Positions 35,601 through 43,094 of a stretch of DNA of 53,931 bases are shown here, piece after piece (position 1 is the stretch's first letter; each line of letters opens with the position of its first letter). The notes under the pieces are model-generated. The model was given only the letters and a program-made list of their open reading frames with translations, ran no database searches and was not told the origin of the DNA. This DNA is from DAINRZ01 sp964634885 (GTDB lineage: Bacteria; Bacteroidota; Ignavibacteria; Kapaibacteriales; UBA2268): contig CAZWLN010000031.1 of the NCBI GenBank assembly GCA_964634885.1, positions 1 to 53,931 of the forward strand. Direction: 5' to 3'. Made by a program: the position numbers and the translations under genes.

Positions 35601-36515
35601 GGCTCCGGCCTTGGCCTTGCCATTACAAAACGCCTGACCGAGAAAATGAACGGCAGCATCAAAGTACACAGCACTCCTGGTGTGGGCAGCATCTTCTCCC
35701 TGCTGTTCTCCAATATCAAAGTTGTTAAACACAAACAGGCCGTCGTCAAAGATACGGCTATTATTCCCGACCAGTTCAGCTTCGAACCTTCGACAGTGCT
35801 CCTTGTCGATGACATCGAATACAACCGCAAGCTGATCAAAGCCATGCTCAAAGATACGAACCTGGCCATCATCGAAGCTGCCAACGGGGACGAAGTGCTC
35901 AAACAGTTGAAGGTTAACAGTCCCGACCTGATACTCATGGACATGAGAATGCCGGGCAAAGACGGTACCGAGATTACAAGCTATATCAGGAAGAACCTCA
36001 AACTCAACCATGTGCCGATCATCGCTTTCACTGCATATGCATATACCGATTCGGATTTCATTTCCAAGAACCAGTTCGACGGCTTCCTGAAGAAACCGAT
36101 TCTCAAGAAAGACCTCATGCGCGAGTTGGCAAAGTTCCTGAAGTACAAGAATGTTGTCCGGCACGCAGAAGCGGTTTCCGGATCCACGAAACATGAAACG
36201 GAGCAGGAAGCAGCGGTCGAAACCGTACACAGTTCCTATGAACCCGACAGCATCAGGGCTTTGTTGGATATTTTTGAAAACGAATTGTCGAGGGAATGGA
36301 AAGAAAACTCGGATGTATTCATGATCGACAACATCGAACTGTTCGCCGAAAGGATAGCCGACCTCGGTAAGCAGAACAACATCGAATTCATCATTCACTA
36401 TGGTAAGATTCTTACGGATTACATAAGTAATTTCAAAGTATCGAAGATTAAGAAAACATTAGCCGAATTCCCTAATCTCATAGAGAATTTAAGACATCTG
36501 TCAAATAATAATTAA
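29631..36515 (+). CDS. Giant pseudokinase-ATPase-GAF-PAS hybrid histidine kinase
   Basis: A 2294-residue cytoplasmic signalling protein. Order by residue: Ser/Thr-kinase-like domain (~8-270); AAA/NTPase domain with Walker A GPPGIGKS (328-335) and Walker B FIDD (~455); long helical TPR-like region (~600-1300); GAF (~1323-1483); coiled coil; two PAS-like domains (~1543-1776); HisKA with His1810 (MSHEIRTPMN); HATPase (~1910-2030, GGSGLGL); receiver with Asp2104 (LILMDMRMPG); helical C-terminal tail. The histidine kinase parts look active. The N-terminal kinase lacks the usual catalytic residues (HKN for HRD, CFE for DFG), so it is probably a pseudokinase. Probably works with the receiver-kinase 85 nt downstream. 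Its ligand is unknown. Confidence 0.9.
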   Translation: MIQVSKYILDEIIDEDNRRITYRGYDKETRKSVLAFVVNERNLAPEELARIEYGFDLVNKFPFSGIIKLLDYEKKNELRMFICEDFDYIFLDKYFETSDYDLKKLLKIALNITSTVREIHRYNYIHKNLNPRSILLNPSTLKVKISCFEIASVLKKERDSHISPDYVKGNLLYISPEQTGRTNQFIDTRSDLYSLGIILYQMFAGRLPFNYNDPMEIIHAHIARQPFYAHLINPELPEVVSEIIDKLLEKNPDDRYQSCAGLYYDLKKCYDQYWTSNNIYSFRIAAQDIPEKFNIPDKIYGRDSELSLLQNEFTGVSQGNSGIVFISGPPGIGKSSIVNEFVRRNDEKEFFFITGKFEQYKHEIPYSPFIDACRELLKQLLTETNENLDQWRDKLRSSLGENASSLVDIIPELELVLGKITSVRQDSEEKERAVFLSAFSTLIKTFATEEKPLVIFIDDWQWVCSCSINLIRTLITESHNKYILFIGSYRDDEITPEHPVKAILNFMEENSSFNFMEIKLLPLGLIDISTLISDMFKCSLKKAKPLGNIIKQRTLGNPLFIKQFLRSLSDDKLIQFNREKLSWEWDISIINEVDISDNIVEVLEKRLKELPPATLEILKYASCIGTFFDLTTLSGIFKKEQRYIYENLILAVNEGFILKLISIDTKFPGQEDEFSSLEDIKYRFVHDRVQQVSNLMLPETERRTVKFRLAQYLLLNKYSRTTDNIFQIVNQLNENIGNLRNGITRFELAKLNYQAGKKARLYEAYIPAQKYFQTGIKLLGNSAWTKNYEMMAELHIDSSEAAVFAGNYSVAERQSLASIKYLKSKIDTIRAYGNLIRSRSLQYKMKQALRSSFELLSHLGVEIKLPKTYNYKKSLADLYERIKNLTYDDYLRIPEVGEIIKAETQKALMDSITIAYAVGSPYYTPLVFEMMAHTLKHGRSKYTSFGLVSLAATMCTVEGYRGLGLELGNIAIKLAGRYNANEIHYRVLLIGNSFISLYRDINRDTTDNLQFIYKQCLANKDYEYASHALLAFHIYSFWYGADPGLLEQSLSAARRDNGIADQKKYILSIEFQNQLLCNIRGKSANILSLAGSRTEKEIARQLALAKELPSLFDFYLIKAFLHYIFDDPKNALLFIDKAESYYNELFVPILLLEFKFLQAIIYSANWANFSRKERELRLAKIEKNQAEMKNLSVIAPSFFLGKYYIIEAEKCRIQDKDFLALDYYYKAIKHSAAGKFIIDEALSSELAAKFLISKDKEDIANFYIARASQAYRKWGAEAKVSLLDKKYNVLSAPGNYYSKPQQAALEGDTADSALGFEEKIDIMAVTKSTQAISGEIILEKLLTVLIRIVMENAGAEKVFLMINKDNDLYLEAEGTSQSEEIKVMLSMPLDYCPLPKKIIRYVARTKETIVLEDAANETFFSDDDYVHHKKPKSILCMPVFHHNEIIAILYLENNFIVGAFTKVRQETLKILSSQVAISLENAFLYNNLKKEIQERKKAEEELINYRDQLQELVEVRTTEIRKTNKLLQIEINEKKNTEEELRKSQERFRKQYLSIPIPTFTYERSKDGGTFTLTDFNKLAEEADFGRPHELLGSSVNELFFERQDIINDIKLCYESKITFQREVHYKPRYLDSPRYYLFTYAYVPPDLVMLHQEDVTERKLYENALQESEATARALINAPTDYIVLYDENMNILAINKTAAKSLDSEIDDLIGRNLNDIFSAEVARTRKEKYELVFKTGKTLRYEDKGDTGWYDHVIYPVKNEYGDVKKITVVARDITVSKKIEEELRKAKEEAERANRSKSEFLANMSHEIRTPMNAILGFSEILLTQTSDMQHKSYLNTILNSGNILLSLINDILDLSKIEADKLEMNYEAVDIEKVIVDIKHIFMHRTGEKNLEFRMDINPGLPKTLLFDEVRLRQILFNLVGNAVKFTDSGYIAVSVDFKYENKEKTTVEIYFNIEDSGIGIPVEEHETIFQSFTTPADSNKKKMGGSGLGLAITKRLTEKMNGSIKVHSTPGVGSIFSLLFSNIKVVKHKQAVVKDTAIIPDQFSFEPSTVLLVDDIEYNRKLIKAMLKDTNLAIIEAANGDEVLKQLKVNSPDLILMDMRMPGKDGTEITSYIRKNLKLNHVPIIAFTAYAYTDSDFISKNQFDGFLKKPILKKDLMRELAKFLKYKNVVRHAEAVSGSTKHETEQEAAVETVHSSYEPDSIRALLDIFENELSREWKENSDVFMIDNIELFAERIADLGKQNNIEFIIHYGKILTDYISNFKVSKIKKTLAEFPNLIENLRHLSNNN

Positions 36516-36600
36516 TTTTTATTTGAATTTTGAATAATCATTAATAAATTTGTAATCTATATTTAATTTACAAATCGTTTAAGATTTGTGGTGAAAAAAA

Positions 36601-37749
36601 TTGAGAGCAAAAAACGTTGAAAAATCTGATGGCGAAAAGAAGCTGATTTTCGTCGTTGACGACCAGGAAGAAAATCTCGAGTTCCTGGGCAGCCTTCTGC
36701 GCCATAATAATTACAATGTCATGGTAGCTTCCGACGGCATCGAAGCGCTTAACTTCGTACACAAAAAACTACCGGACCTGATACTGCTCGATATCATGAT
36801 GCCGAAGATGGACGGCTATGAAGTATGCGAGAAGCTCAAGTCGAATGAGCACACGAAGGACATTCCCGTCATTTTCATTACTGCAAAGATAGAAACCGAA
36901 GACATCGTCAGAGGTTTCCAGGTCGGCGGCGTTGACTATGTTACCAAGCCCTTCAAACACAAGGAGCTGCTCAGCAGGGTCAAGACACAACTCGAATTGA
37001 AACAGTCCAAAGACCTGATTATCAAACAGAACGAGAAGCTCATCAAACTGAACCAGGACAAGAACGGCTTCCTGAGGATTGCTGCTCACGACCTGAAGAA
37101 TCCGCTCTTTACAATCAAGGGTTTCGCCCAGCTCATCAACCAGAAATACAAGGAACTGTCGCCACAGGAAGTAAAAGAATATACCAACTACATTACCGAC
37201 ACAGCCGACCAATGCCTCCAGATCATCATCAACCTCCTGGATATAAACAAGATTGAAGACGGCCAGCTTAAACTGACCTATGACGACATTAACCTGGACG
37301 AGGTTATTACAAAGATAATCGATACCTATGTCCTGAAAGCAAAAGCTAAAGACATCAACCTGGTATTTAATAATAATCACGAGAAAGTATTCATCAACGC
37401 CGACACCGGCAAGGTGATACAGGTACTCTCGGAGCTTATCTCCAACGCAATCAAGTTCTCGCCGTTCAAGAAATCGATTTATATTAATTCCACAATCAGC
37501 GACGAGAAAAAACGGCGCGCCAGGGTAGAAGTCAGGGACGAAGGCCCCGGCCTCACCGACGACGACAAATCGAAATTGTTTACGAAGTTCTCCAAGCTGT
37601 CGGCACAACCCACCGGCGACGAGAACTCCACCGGCTTGGGACTGAACATAGTCAAATACCTCGTCGAAGCAATGGGCGGAAAAGTCTGGGCCGAAAGCGA
37701 AGCCGGCAAAGGCGCCTCCTTCTTTATTGAATTCAAACTTAAGAATTAG
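36601..37749 (+). CDS. Response-regulator/histidine-kinase hybrid
   Basis: A 382-residue protein: receiver domain first (phospho-acceptor Asp64 in LLLDIMMP, conserved TKPF Lys at 116), a short coiled coil, then HisKA with His163 (AAHDLKNPL) and HATPase (N-box ELISNAIKFS, GLGLNIVKYL). The receiver-then-kinase order means that a phosphate from another kinase can gate this one; the giant kinase just upstream is the obvious partner. The start is a TTG at 36601: the receiver begins at residue 14, no ATG precedes it in frame, and the next Met is at residue 41 inside the domain. No DNA-binding output domain, so the output is by further phosphotransfer. Confidence 0.9.
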   Translation: MRAKNVEKSDGEKKLIFVVDDQEENLEFLGSLLRHNNYNVMVASDGIEALNFVHKKLPDLILLDIMMPKMDGYEVCEKLKSNEHTKDIPVIFITAKIETEDIVRGFQVGGVDYVTKPFKHKELLSRVKTQLELKQSKDLIIKQNEKLIKLNQDKNGFLRIAAHDLKNPLFTIKGFAQLINQKYKELSPQEVKEYTNYITDTADQCLQIIINLLDINKIEDGQLKLTYDDINLDEVITKIIDTYVLKAKAKDINLVFNNNHEKVFINADTGKVIQVLSELISNAIKFSPFKKSIYINSTISDEKKRRARVEVRDEGPGLTDDDKSKLFTKFSKLSAQPTGDENSTGLGLNIVKYLVEAMGGKVWAESEAGKGASFFIEFKLKN

Positions 37750-38241
37750 TTTATTGGATGCTGATCATGTAGCGAAATGAAACAAGCACAGCCAATGTTG
37801 ACTGCATAATTCTCTAAAGATTCTGATTCAGGCTCAGGTATATTGCCCCGTGAGGAAGATATAAATGCCTCTTCTCTATTTATAGTGGGTAAATAATGAA
37901 GAAAACCAAATAGATATTTTTCAAATCTCATGGACACACCCCGGCTGCTGCGTAGCTACAACTTTTTAGAGGGTTTGCAACCTGGCCTTACGCTCCCTCT
38001 CTGCCAGGAGACTATTGTATGATCTGTAGAGGACTGTCATCTCTATATCTTTAATAAGCTATTATCAGATTTATTAAGTAATTAATTATATTTACAAATA
38101 TTTTAGCCGATGGTAAAGACATTGAACCGAAAAGTTCCGGATCGATTAAAAAAATCTGCTTTGCGATTATCTATAATATTCTTTATTTTCAATAAATTTG
38201 AAGTGATGATATAATAAATATATTATTTTTTGACAGCGGTT
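37750..38241. other. Gene-free spacer with repeat element B
   Basis: 492 bp with no supported gene. Contains element B (37871-38084) and about 150 bp of AT-rich sequence upstream of the acylphosphatase gene that should carry its promoter. I see no clear boxes. Confidence 0.6.
37871..38084 (+). mobile_element. MITE-like repeat element, copy B
   Basis: Two parts. 37871-37950 matches 43235-43314 of element C in about 76 of 80 positions by eye; 37934-38084 is the near-exact reverse complement of element A (28431-28581). No reading frame of note. Likely a non-autonomous element; its inverted orientation relative to A brackets a ~9.4 kb signalling segment. Confidence 0.75.
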
Positions 38242-38517
38242 ATGAGTAAGAAAAGAGTGGAATTCGTCGTTCACGGCACGGTACAGGGAGTAGGCTTCCG
38301 GTACTATGTCTATTCTGCCGCTCAAACGTTAAAGCTGAAAGGCTACGTCAAGAACCAGTGGGACGGTACCGTCCTTTCTGTTGTCGAGGGCGAAGACACA
38401 ACAATCGATCTGTTTCACGATTACCTGAAGAGGGGGCCTTCCCTGGCAAGGGTGGAAAAAGTCGAAGTAAACGTCAGCGAACCAATCAACGAATTTAAAA
38501 CTTTTGCAATAATGTAA
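38242..38517 (+). CDS. acyP: Acylphosphatase
   Basis: A 91-residue cytoplasmic enzyme from the ATG at 38242 (a TTG at 38230 is in frame but less likely). Acylphosphatase signature GTVQGVGFRYYV, whose Arg binds the phosphate, and GYVKNQWDGTV, whose Asn positions the catalytic water. It hydrolyses the carboxyl-phosphate bond of acyl phosphates. Length is typical of the family. Its TAA shares its final A with the ATG of the next gene (TAATG), so translation of the two is probably coupled; why a small acyl-phosphate hydrolase is tied to an outer-membrane patatin is unclear. Confidence 0.92.
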   Translation: MSKKRVEFVVHGTVQGVGFRYYVYSAAQTLKLKGYVKNQWDGTVLSVVEGEDTTIDLFHDYLKRGPSLARVEKVEVNVSEPINEFKTFAIM

Positions 38518-41240
38518 TGGCTCCATATCTCAGGTCAATAGCAATTCTGTGTCTTACCTTCAGCCTTTTTTCAGGCAGGCTGCCTGCTGCCGGCAATGAA
38601 GGCAGGTACAACGCCGACAGCTACCTGACAGCCGTCGATACGAACAGCGCCGGGATGGTTTATACCCTCGGGGACCTGTCGTCGCTCAGCCCCAGGGTGG
38701 GACTTGTCCTCAGCGGCGGTGGCGCAAGAGGTATTTCGCAGATCGGCGTGCTGAAAGTCTTCGAAGAAGAGTCTGTCCCAATAGATTATATCGTAGGCAC
38801 AAGCATCGGCTCTCTTGTTGGCGGCCTTTACTCCATGGGTTACAGTACATCCGACCTCGATTCCATCATCAGGATAGCAGACTGGAAAGGGATGATGCTC
38901 GATTACACAGAACATGACCGCCAGGATGAGTTCATCGACCAGAAAAAAGCCAGCGACCGCAGCCTCATTTCTTTGCGTTTCAGCAACTTTAAAATCGTTT
39001 TGCCTGAAGCCATCTCCTTCGGCCTGAAATACAACAAATTCATCAAGGAGTTGTCCTGGAACGGCTTGTACAAACCTGGCAACAGCTTCGACAACCTCAA
39101 ATACAAATTCCGATCGGTTACTACCGACCTTGTACGCGGAAAAACCGTCTCCCTCAGTTCAGGCGACATTTCAGCCGCCATGAGGGCCAGTTCTGCCTTC
39201 CCCCTGCGCTATACACCCGTCAGGCTCGACTCGATGGTTCTTGTTGACGGCGGACTAATGGCAAACATTCCCGTCGAAGCCGTTAAGGAATTCGACCCTG
39301 ACCTCATCTTTGCCGTTAACACCACCTCGCCTCTGCTTTCCATCGACGACCTGAACAATCCGGTAAACATCGCCGACCAGGTGGTTTCGCTGATGATGAA
39401 AACATTCAGCGAGAAAGCTGCTGCCGCGACGGATGTCATCCTGCAGCCGGCAATCGGCAGTTACAGTTTTACCGATTTCTCAAACTTCGATTCCCTAATC
39501 ATCAAAGGAGAGCAGGAAGCCAGGAAGAAAATCCCCGCAATCAAATCAATACTTGCTGCCGCCGAAGACTCCATCATTTATAACCTGTGCAGAAAGCTTC
39601 CTCCTGCGGCAATCAACCGTGAAACCCGGCTGGCAGGTTTTACTGAAGCTGACAGCCTTGCTGTTTCCGGTTTCACTACCATTCCCGAACTGCTTGCTGT
39701 CCTGAGGAAGTTCAAAAGCTACAGCAATTACGAACTATCCTACAACAATGGAATGCTCCACTCTGTCCGTGCCGTTCCCTACCCGATTATCAATTCCGTT
39801 AAAGTGGCGCTCAACTACAGGCCGCCCGGCTTCAGGGACTATGCAGGTGATTTCAGCAGGCATTTCACCCCTAAACCCTATACAAAAGAAACTGTAACAG
39901 GCATTACGGAAGTCATTCTTAAATACCTGAGGGCAAAAGGCCTTGCGTTCGCATCGGTACACACCGTTACCTTCGACACCACCAGCAATCAATTAAGAAT
40001 TGATTTCGACGCCGGCATAATAAAAAAAATAGACATCAGCGGCAACCCCAACGCCAGCAGCTTCCTTGTAACACGAGAGCTTCATTTCGAGGAAGGGGAG
40101 CCGGTCAATACGGCGAAACTCCTCGACAGTTGGGAAAACCTCGTTAACACAGAGCTGTTTTCCGATGCCGACATCGGCATCGTGAGCAGCGCCCCGGACA
40201 GCGGTGTCGCCATTGCAATCAGGGTTGTCGAGAAAGGAACCCAGAAGATCAGCATCGGTTTCCGGGCTGACAACGAAAGATTCGGCCAGTTAGGGCTGGA
40301 CCTCATGCAGGTAAACCTTTTGAACCTTGGCACAACGGTCTCTTTCAGGTTTGCGGGCGGTTCTTTGAACCAGTTCTTCCAGCTCTCTCTCGAGAATCCA
40401 CGCGTACTCAAAACCATGTCGGGTTTTGCAATTCATGGCATATTTGAAGAAAAGAACGTTTACAGGTACAAGCCGAAAACGAATCTCGAAAGAAACGAAT
40501 TTGAAATGAAAAGGGACGGGAAAGACATTGAAGAGCGATTCGGGTTCAGCGCTTCACTGGGGACACAGATCGGCAAGAACGGCTCCCTGACAGGCGCCTA
40601 TCGTTTCGAGAGGCAGCGATACTATGATTCGGAACTCGAAAGAAAGCCGTCTTTTTACACTTTGTCCTCGCTGGTAATAAATATGATATATGATTCTGAA
40701 GACAGAGCCTATTTTTCAACATCCGGTAATTATTTTGACATGCTGCTTGAAACCAATGTTTCCGAAGGCAGCGATTTTACAGGCTATTCAAAGATTAACA
40801 TATACGCGCGTACCAACCTTACCTACGGCATATTCAATATTAAACCTTCCTTCAACATGGGCATTGCCGACGCGACACTGCCGCAACCCGAGTTTTTCAA
40901 CCTCGGCGGCGAGGACAATTTCTTTGGGATGATGGAATACGAACAAAGAGGAAGGCAGATCATACGCGCCTCTGTCGAGATGAGGATGAAGTCTCCTCAC
41001 AATATCTTTTTCGACACATATTTTTCATTTCGCTACGACATCGGCTCTGTATGGGAGAAACCTGAGAAGATCAGGCTGGCATCGCTGAAACACGGCCTTG
41101 GCGCTTCTCTCGTACTCGACACACCACTGGGGCCTGCCAAGTTCTCCGTAGGAAAGAGTTTTTACTTTATTAAAAATCCGAATACGGTTGTTTTGGGGCC
41201 GTATATAATGTACTTCAGCCTGGGTGTTAAACTGTACTGA
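38517..41240 (+). CDS. Patatin-like phospholipase with outer-membrane barrel
   Basis: A 907-residue exported protein with a signal peptide in residues 1-26. The patatin domain carries the oxyanion motif GGGAR (67-71), nucleophile Ser96 in GTSIG and catalytic Asp244 in DGG, giving the Ser-Asp dyad of bacterial lipases and phospholipases. After it come a POTRA-like region (~425-560) and a beta-barrel of the Omp85/surface-antigen type running to the C-terminal aromatic-rich strand (YIMYFSLGVKLY). This is the layout of PlpD-like, type Vd autotransporter proteins, seen broadly in Bacteroidota. Predicted in the outer membrane with the lipase domain at the surface or periplasm. Overlaps the acylphosphatase by one base. 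Confidence 0.9.
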   Translation: MAPYLRSIAILCLTFSLFSGRLPAAGNEGRYNADSYLTAVDTNSAGMVYTLGDLSSLSPRVGLVLSGGGARGISQIGVLKVFEEESVPIDYIVGTSIGSLVGGLYSMGYSTSDLDSIIRIADWKGMMLDYTEHDRQDEFIDQKKASDRSLISLRFSNFKIVLPEAISFGLKYNKFIKELSWNGLYKPGNSFDNLKYKFRSVTTDLVRGKTVSLSSGDISAAMRASSAFPLRYTPVRLDSMVLVDGGLMANIPVEAVKEFDPDLIFAVNTTSPLLSIDDLNNPVNIADQVVSLMMKTFSEKAAAATDVILQPAIGSYSFTDFSNFDSLIIKGEQEARKKIPAIKSILAAAEDSIIYNLCRKLPPAAINRETRLAGFTEADSLAVSGFTTIPELLAVLRKFKSYSNYELSYNNGMLHSVRAVPYPIINSVKVALNYRPPGFRDYAGDFSRHFTPKPYTKETVTGITEVILKYLRAKGLAFASVHTVTFDTTSNQLRIDFDAGIIKKIDISGNPNASSFLVTRELHFEEGEPVNTAKLLDSWENLVNTELFSDADIGIVSSAPDSGVAIAIRVVEKGTQKISIGFRADNERFGQLGLDLMQVNLLNLGTTVSFRFAGGSLNQFFQLSLENPRVLKTMSGFAIHGIFEEKNVYRYKPKTNLERNEFEMKRDGKDIEERFGFSASLGTQIGKNGSLTGAYRFERQRYYDSELERKPSFYTLSSLVINMIYDSEDRAYFSTSGNYFDMLLETNVSEGSDFTGYSKINIYARTNLTYGIFNIKPSFNMGIADATLPQPEFFNLGGEDNFFGMMEYEQRGRQIIRASVEMRMKSPHNIFFDTYFSFRYDIGSVWEKPEKIRLASLKHGLGASLVLDTPLGPAKFSVGKSFYFIKNPNTVVLGPYIMYFSLGVKLY

Positions 41241-41668
41241 GAATGATAAATTAAAGAAGTTTATCAAGTTCGTCAAGTTCATCAAGTTTATCAAGTCAGA
41301 AGAAGCAGGCACAAACCTCTTCCTTTCTTTCACCTTCCCCACTGGGGAAGGCCGGGATGGGGTTGTTCAGTTCATCAAGTTTATCAAGTTCGTCAAGTTC
41401 ATCAAGTTTGTAAAGAAAGCCCCAGAGGGGCGGTATATTAATAGTTCATCAAGTTTATAAAGTAAGCCAGACCGGCAGGGGCTTCTTCCTCTCTCAATAG
41501 CCACGTCATTCATGGCGTGGGCAAGATAAAGAAAGAAACAATTCTACTCCTTCCGGTAGCGTCGAGATGGACTCCACCTCTTAGGTGAAGTCTATCTTAC
41601 CCGTAGTGAACCTTCGAAAAGTTTGGAGATATTTTGTTTGTAAAGGCTGGTCTGAGACTTGCCTCAGC
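41241..41668. other. Gene-free spacer with minisatellite and hairpins
   Basis: 428 bp between converging genes. It holds two blocks and a short third piece of a 9-bp minisatellite, a CCTTCCCC palindrome (41333-41351) and a stem-loop at 41565-41597 (arms AGATGGACT-C-CACCT / AGGTG-A-AGTCTATCT with one mismatch and a G-T pair) that could serve as a terminator on either strand. No gene. Confidence 0.6.
41260..41463 (+). repeat. TTCATCAAG/TTTATCAAG/TTCGTCAAG 9-bp minisatellite
   Basis: Blocks at 41260-41297 and 41371-41415 and a short piece at 41443-41463, built of 9-bp units of the form TT(C/T)(A/G)TCAAG. The two main blocks carry the units in the same order, with unrelated sequence between them. 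A short related stretch (AGTTTGTCAAGTTCATAAAGTC) lies at about 28107-28130. Confidence 0.8.
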
Positions 41669-42625
41669 CTATTTGCTGATTGTAATTACAATCTTGCTGT
41701 CTTTTGTAATTTCGAAACCCTGGAATAATCTATCTTCTGTTCCGCTACTTGAAGAACCGCCCCATAAGTCATGGTAAGATGAATAGAAAACCATTGCATT
41801 TTTAATGTCTTCCGAAGGGATTAGCGCAGTAATCGTACTGTCATTAGTATGGCTGTATAATACGGGGTGGGTGATCTTTATTGAGGTTCCGGCAGACAAT
41901 TTTCGCGTATGGTTTCCATTGTATGTAGAATATTTTAATTCATTTGTTTCGTTAACAGAGATACTATTAAAACTTTGATTGATTGTGTCCGGGAAAAGTG
42001 AGATATTATAATGCGCACACTCAGTAGTATGGCTCAGATTGTCTTCTTTCTCGGATCGTGAAGCGGAACACAGGTAGAATTGGTCTAAAGGATAATTGTT
42101 GCCCATACAAGCGCACATGCCTTCATACCAGAGTTTAGTGTCGATTCGCGCGCCGTCATGGCTTTCGATTGTAATATCTTCATTTGTAGTGTCAAGATAG
42201 CTGTAATCATAATGATTGGGCCCATTGTTGCTTGATCTGTTTATTTCATAGCGCCAAATAAACCCTGTCAATCGAATTGTAGCTTTGTTGTATTTAACCC
42301 CTTCAATCTCATTGTAGGATTCAAGCGTCATGCTGTCAATCTCAGAGAATTTATGCTGTCTCATTCCGAATATGATTACCGGATCATTTTTATCCAGATT
42401 GTAGAAACTGATATTTTTTACTGCTGGATTGTAATAGCAAACTGTGTCGGGTTTATTAAGCCAGACTGCAATGATTTTATTTACAGATTCGAAGTCAATT
42501 TCACTGATTTTGGTAATATCCACTTCCTTGGTTGTCCCGTCGTCCAAATGGATTATCAATTTGGGTGTGGAGAGGGCTGTAACTACAGTAAGAAGAAAAA
42601 GAGCAAGATATGATAATGTTTTCAT
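41669..42625 (-). CDS. Exported hypothetical protein with N-terminal DGT-hairpin module
   Basis: A 318-residue protein from the ATG at 42625, chosen for GAGGAGAG upstream and the signal peptide MKTLSYLALFLLTVVTALS. Directly after it comes LIIHLDDGTTKEVDITKISEIDFE, a short beta-hairpin-like module also present in the upstream gene's product. The rest (rich in Asn, Ser, Tyr, with two nearby Cys in MCACMG) is not recognised, and there is no clear sorting tail (end EITKDSKIVITISK). It lies 13 bp downstream of the sorting-tail gene on the same strand, so they are probably one operon. Function unknown. Confidence 0.65.
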   Translation of the reverse strand: MKTLSYLALFLLTVVTALSTPKLIIHLDDGTTKEVDITKISEIDFESVNKIIAVWLNKPDTVCYYNPAVKNISFYNLDKNDPVIIFGMRQHKFSEIDSMTLESYNEIEGVKYNKATIRLTGFIWRYEINRSSNNGPNHYDYSYLDTTNEDITIESHDGARIDTKLWYEGMCACMGNNYPLDQFYLCSASRSEKEDNLSHTTECAHYNISLFPDTINQSFNSISVNETNELKYSTYNGNHTRKLSAGTSIKITHPVLYSHTNDSTITALIPSEDIKNAMVFYSSYHDLWGGSSSSGTEDRLFQGFEITKDSKIVITISK

Positions 42626-42638
42626 TGTTCTTCTCTCC

Positions 42639-43094
42639 TCAGTCAATTACTAATAGTTTACCGTGCTGTTTGCTGCTGCCGGAATTAATCTCGAAAAAGT
42701 AGAAACCGCTGCTTACCTTTGCTCCATCGTCCGACGTGCAGTTCCACACGGCTGTGTTCTGCCCTGCGGCGCAGCCTTCGATCAACAGGCTGCGGACCAC
42801 CCTGCCGTTAATGTCGAGTATCGTAATCTGCACATCGCCGGGCTCGTCCGTGTTGAAGTAAAATGTTGTGTTGTCGGTAACGGGATTGGGTACGTTTTTG
42901 AGTAATTTAATTTCTTCTGTTTCGCGACACTCTGAGGGTCCTGTAGTATTGGTAACCGAAAAGCCTTTGATTGATTTTAGCGACACTTTCTCTGAAGTAC
43001 CGTCCTTGTATTTAATAACCAGGTATTCCTCCTGTGCCTGCACAGAAAGAGCCATGAAGAAGAAGCCCAGGATAATTGCCGAAAGTTTTCTCAT
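42639..43094 (-). CDS. Small T9SS-secreted protein
   Basis: A 151-residue protein. Signal peptide MRKLSAIILGFFFMALSVQAQ, then the module YLVIKYKDGTSEKVSLKSIKGFSV, then a type A T9SS sorting domain (VPNPVTDNTTFYF, ITILDINGRVVRSL, SSGFYFFEINSG, final GKLLVID) with an FlgD-like TAVWNCTSDDGAKVSSGFY stretch. So it is little more than a leader, one module and a sorting tail. The start is supported by CGGGAGGACAG upstream on the minus strand. Shares its N-terminal module with the next gene, suggesting a common binding role. Function unknown. Confidence 0.75.
   Translation of the reverse strand: MRKLSAIILGFFFMALSVQAQEEYLVIKYKDGTSEKVSLKSIKGFSVTNTTGPSECRETEEIKLLKNVPNPVTDNTTFYFNTDEPGDVQITILDINGRVVRSLLIEGCAAGQNTAVWNCTSDDGAKVSSGFYFFEINSGSSKQHGKLLVID

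Noticed and set aside
36769..37608. 279-codon open frame on the minus strand
   Set aside because: Shadow of the receiver-kinase gene; no recognisable protein.
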